From Muribaculum sp. (lineage in GTDB: Bacteria; Bacteroidota; Bacteroidia; Bacteroidales; Muribaculaceae), in contig VSOZ01000019.1 of assembly GCA_009775095.1 (NCBI GenBank), forward strand, positions 1 to 64,000: 64,000 nt of DNA. Reading direction: 5' to 3'. Positions 61,367 through 64,000 of this stretch are shown here, in pieces; position 1 is the first letter of the stretch; every line of letters starts with the position of its first letter. Position numbers and translations under genes: made by a program. Below the pieces are notes generated by a model, which saw only the letters and a list, made by a program, of their open reading frames with translations, had not been told where the DNA came from and searched no databases.

Positions 61367-61840
61367 TTAGTTAAATGTTTCGGCATTAGGTACAAATTGA
61401 CTTATGTCATAGCCGTATCGGTCAAGGTCGCGTACCATCGTGGAGCTTATGTACTGCAACTCCGGCAGGGTGTAGAGAAGAACAGTCTCTATGCCCGATA
61501 TCTTGCGGTTGGCATAGGCAAGGTTGCGTTCATATTCATAGTCGGCTACCGTACGGACTCCCCGCAGAATGAACCGTGCGCCGTAAGCTTTGGCTATGTC
61601 TACCGTAAGGCCGTCATAGCTTGTGACTTCCACCCGGGGTTCATCGGCCATGACTGTGCGTATGTGGTTTACGCGTACATCGGTGGGCTTGTAGCAACGT
61701 TTGGCATCGTTTATGCCCACGGCAATAATGATTTTGTCAAATAACTCGAGCCCACGCTCGACAATGGACTTGTGGCCTATCGTGAACGGGTCAAATGTGC
61801 CCGGATATATGGCTATACGTTCAAGAGATTTCGGAGTCAT
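61367..61840 (-). CDS. coaD: Phosphopantetheine adenylyltransferase
   Basis: 157 residues from ATG 61838-61840 (MTPKSLERIAIYPGTFDPFTIGH); an in-frame TTG at 61846 could extend it by two codons. The PGTFDPFTIGH motif is the T/HxGH nucleotidyltransferase site. It makes dephospho-CoA from 4'-phosphopantetheine and ATP, the penultimate step of CoA synthesis. It overlaps parE by 20 nt. Confidence 0.95.
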   Translation of the reverse strand: MTPKSLERIAIYPGTFDPFTIGHKSIVERGLELFDKIIIAVGINDAKRCYKPTDVRVNHIRTVMADEPRVEVTSYDGLTVDIAKAYGARFILRGVRTVADYEYERNLAYANRKISGIETVLLYTLPELQYISSTMVRDLDRYGYDISQFVPNAETFN

Positions 61841-63764
61841 CTTCAATTACGAGATTGTCAATAATAAAGTTTTGACGCTCGGGGGTGTTTTTGCCCATAT
61901 AGAATTCGAGCAATTCACTCACGGCATCCTCTTTTCGCAATGACACGCGGTCAAGCCTCATGTCCGGACCGATAAAACCGCGGAATTCTTCGGGATCAAT
62001 CTCGCCGAGTCCTTTGAATCGGGTGATCTCTGCATTTGTGCCGAATTTTTTAATCGCGGTTATACGCTCCTCGTCATTATAACAATAATATACGTCATCT
62101 GTTGTTACGCCGGTATTCTTTTTTTTCGCGCCTGAGCGACGTGTCGTGGCTTTGTTTCTGACGCGGAACAAGGGTGTCTGAAGTACATATACATGCCCTT
62201 TCTTCACGAGATCGGGGAAGAATTGAAGGAAGTATGTCAGAAGAAGCAGACGTATGTGCATGCCGTCGACATCGGCATCAGTGGCTATGACCACGTTATT
62301 GTAACGTAAATCGTCTATGCTGTCCTCGATGTTGAGGGCAGCCCGCAGAAGAGCGAATTCATCGTTTTTATATACGTCCACGAGCGGCATGCCGTATGTG
62401 TTCAACGGTTTTCCACGCAGTGAGAATACCGCCTGAGTGTCTACATCGCGAATCTTGGTTATCGAACCGGCTGCGGAGTCGCCCTCGGTTATGAATATTG
62501 TCGAGGCGTTTTTCTTGTCTTCATCGCCTTTGACGTCATTCAGATGTGTGCGGCAGTCAAGGAGCTTTTTGTTATGTATGGCCGCTTTTTTCGCTTTTTC
62601 TCTTACCGCTTTGGTCACACCGGCCATAGCCTTCCGCTCTTTTTCATTCTCTTGGACTTTCTTCAAGAGTATGTCAGCCGTAGTGAGGTCAATGTGCAGG
62701 TAGTTGTCAAGCTCTTTTTTGATAAAGTCGCCGATAAATTTGGCTACTGTAGGACCTTCCGGACCCATGTCGCGTGAGCCGAGCTTGGTTTTGGTCTGTG
62801 ACTCGAATACCGGTTCCTCGACCTTGATGGAGATGGCTGCTACCATGCCTCCTCGTATGTCGGAGTATTCGAAGTTCTTTCCGTAATACTCCTTGATTGT
62901 GCGTGACACCGACTCGCGAAATGCGGTAAGATGTGTACCGCCTTGTGTGGTGTGCTGGCCGTTGACAAAGGAGTAGTATTCTTCACCAAATTGCTTGGTG
63001 TGGGTGATTACTGCCTCGATGTCATCGCCTTTAAGGTGAATTATGGGGTACAAAGGCTCGTTGGTCAGATTTTCTTTCAGAAGGTCAAGCAAGCCGTTGC
63101 GCGAGAAGTAGCGTTTGCCATTGAAATATATTGACAGGCCCGTGTTTAGAAACGTGTAGTTCTTTACGAGTTGGACTATATATTCCTCATGGTAACTGTA
63201 GTCGCGGAATATTGAGTTGTCGGGGATGAACCGCACGGCAGTACCGTTGGCTTCGTCACATGATATAATGCCGCTGTCGGAGGTCATTTCTCCACAACTG
63301 TACTCTATTATACGACATTGACCGTCACGCACACTCTTTATATAGAAGTATGTTGACAGTGCGTTTACGGCTTTTATGCCTACGCCGTTGAGTCCCACCG
63401 ACTTTTTGAATGCTTTTGAGTCATATTTCGCTCCGGTGTTCATCTTTGATGATACGTCGATGACTTTATCCAAGGGTATACCGCGCCCGAAGTCACGTAC
63501 ACTTACCTCAGTGTCTGTGACTTGGATGTCAATCTGTTTGCCGAAGCCCATCATATACTCGTCAATGGAGTTGTCAAGCACTTCTTTGAGAAGCACATAT
63601 ACTCCGTCGTCATTCTGTGATCCGTCGCCGAGTTTGCCGATATACATGCCCGGTCGTAGTCGTATATGCTCTTTCCAGTCAAGAGTTTTTATGTCGTCGC
63701 CGGAATAGTTGGACGGCATCTCGGGCTGTTGCTGTTCCGGCGTGATAATTGGTTCTTCAGTCAT
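61821..63764 (-). CDS. parE: DNA topoisomerase IV subunit B
   Basis: 647 residues, type II topoisomerase ATPase subunit. HIRLRPGMYIGKLGDGSQNDDGVYVLLKEVLDNSIDEYMMGF is the GHKL ATP site, and the TOPRIM residues are in ITEGDSAAGSITKIRD and VVIATDADVDGMHIRLLLLTYF. Length and the YVLLKEVLDNSIDEYMMG spacing fit ParE of Bacteroidetes rather than GyrB. Partner ParC is outside the window. A -7 box TATATTTG on the minus strand is at 63799-63806. Confidence 0.92.
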   Translation of the reverse strand: MTEEPIITPEQQQPEMPSNYSGDDIKTLDWKEHIRLRPGMYIGKLGDGSQNDDGVYVLLKEVLDNSIDEYMMGFGKQIDIQVTDTEVSVRDFGRGIPLDKVIDVSSKMNTGAKYDSKAFKKSVGLNGVGIKAVNALSTYFYIKSVRDGQCRIIEYSCGEMTSDSGIISCDEANGTAVRFIPDNSIFRDYSYHEEYIVQLVKNYTFLNTGLSIYFNGKRYFSRNGLLDLLKENLTNEPLYPIIHLKGDDIEAVITHTKQFGEEYYSFVNGQHTTQGGTHLTAFRESVSRTIKEYYGKNFEYSDIRGGMVAAISIKVEEPVFESQTKTKLGSRDMGPEGPTVAKFIGDFIKKELDNYLHIDLTTADILLKKVQENEKERKAMAGVTKAVREKAKKAAIHNKKLLDCRTHLNDVKGDEDKKNASTIFITEGDSAAGSITKIRDVDTQAVFSLRGKPLNTYGMPLVDVYKNDEFALLRAALNIEDSIDDLRYNNVVIATDADVDGMHIRLLLLTYFLQFFPDLVKKGHVYVLQTPLFRVRNKATTRRSGAKKKNTGVTTDDVYYCYNDEERITAIKKFGTNAEITRFKGLGEIDPEEFRGFIGPDMRLDRVSLRKEDAVSELLEFYMGKNTPERQNFIIDNLVIEDDSEIS

Positions 63765-63858
63765 TTGATTTTTGGCCGATTTATCTATATGTTAACTTGC
63801 AAATATACAAAAAAATGCTGAATAAACCCTCAAGCTGCCATGAAAAACTTTTTTCTCG

Positions 63859-64000
63859 TTAATATCTTTCCCCGAAATTACTCAGCCTGTCGAGTGCTTT
63901 TATGTAGAGGGCGATGGCTTGGCGTATTTCGTCGAGGGCTATGAATTCGTCGGCGGTGTGGGAACGGGCCGAGTCGCCGGGGCCTATTTTGAATGAGGGC
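63859..64000 (-). CDS. M20 family deacetylase/peptidase (ArgE/DapE-like), C-terminal fragment
   Basis: Cut by the window edge. The minus strand codes about 47 residues ending IGPGDSARSHTADEF, then IALDEIRQAIALYIKALDRLSNFGERY and TAA at 63859-63861. GPGDSARSHTADEF with an acidic helix is the C-terminal region of acetylornithine deacetylase/succinyl-diaminopimelate desuccinylase-type M20 enzymes (metal-binding His). The substrate cannot be told from this part. It is 94 nt upstream of parE on the same strand. Confidence 0.75.
   Translation of the reverse strand, partial: PSFKIGPGDSARSHTADEFIALDEIRQAIALYIKALDRLSNFGERY

Noticed and set aside
1..64000. tRNA, rRNA or CRISPR arrays
   Set aside because: No cloverleaf-like tRNA, rRNA core sequence or regularly spaced repeats were recognised on reading; a dedicated scan was not possible.

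Overview
The window looks like a chromosomal stretch of a gut-type Bacteroidales bacterium, most likely of the Muribaculaceae group; the family is inferred and was not tested. The pointers are several promoters of the Bacteroidetes sigma-ABfr form (TTTG, 19-21 bp, TAnnTTTG), an UpxY-type antiterminator at the head of a capsule locus, DUF4954, DUF1573 and fulvocin-C-like proteins, and the cluster parE-coaD-S41 peptidase-hflX. Housekeeping DNA is moderately GC-rich; three stretches (about 15.9-21.0, 25.8-29.1 and 31.7-43.0 kb) are visibly AT-rich and hold the accessory genes.

Layout. 0-15.9 kb is mostly ordinary: the start of rpsA, a secreted esterase, class II aldolase, rplS, a TrkH/KtrB K+ transporter, a MINPP-like histidine phosphatase, glpK-glpF, a glycosyltransferase with a lipid A-type acyltransferase, mtaB, and an acyl-CoA synthetase. 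A 329-bp MITE-like element supplies the last codons of mtaB. 15.9-21.0 kb is an AT-rich block of envelope genes: a transglutaminase-like protein, then DUF1573, a fulvocin-C-like cysteine-rich lipoprotein, a small membrane protein and an O-antigen-ligase-like protein. 21.3-25.8 kb holds a small basic protein, SPFH protein, catalase, a methyltransferase and HdeD. 25.8-29.1 kb holds two CsgG/TolB-like secreted proteins, a leader with strong RNA-structure potential, and an AAA ATPase.

29.6-47.9 kb is a capsule/exopolysaccharide locus: upxY, UDP-sugar dehydrogenase, Wzx, many glycosyltransferases, two acetyltransferases, an EpsG-type polymerase, and rfbA-rfbC-rfbD-rfbB for dTDP-rhamnose. No initiating glycosyl-phosphate transferase, UpxZ or Wza/Wzc export gene is seen. 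The locus carries marks of variation: a G10 tract inside one acetyltransferase, a G8 tract where one inserted G would fuse a glycosyltransferase to the second acetyltransferase, a glycosyltransferase split by an in-frame stop, an antisense DUF4143 ATPase next to a regulator remnant, a GxxExxY gene inside the rhamnose operon, and a tyrosine recombinase at its end.

49-64 kb returns to core functions: an NhaC antiporter, greA-HIT-ketopantoate reductase, three glycosyltransferases, a TlpA-like lipoprotein lacking CXXC, DUF4954, and the parE-coaD-S41-hflX cluster, ending in a fragment of an M20 deacetylase. The strongest candidates for something new are the fulvocin-C-like operon and the two poly-G acetyltransferase switches.
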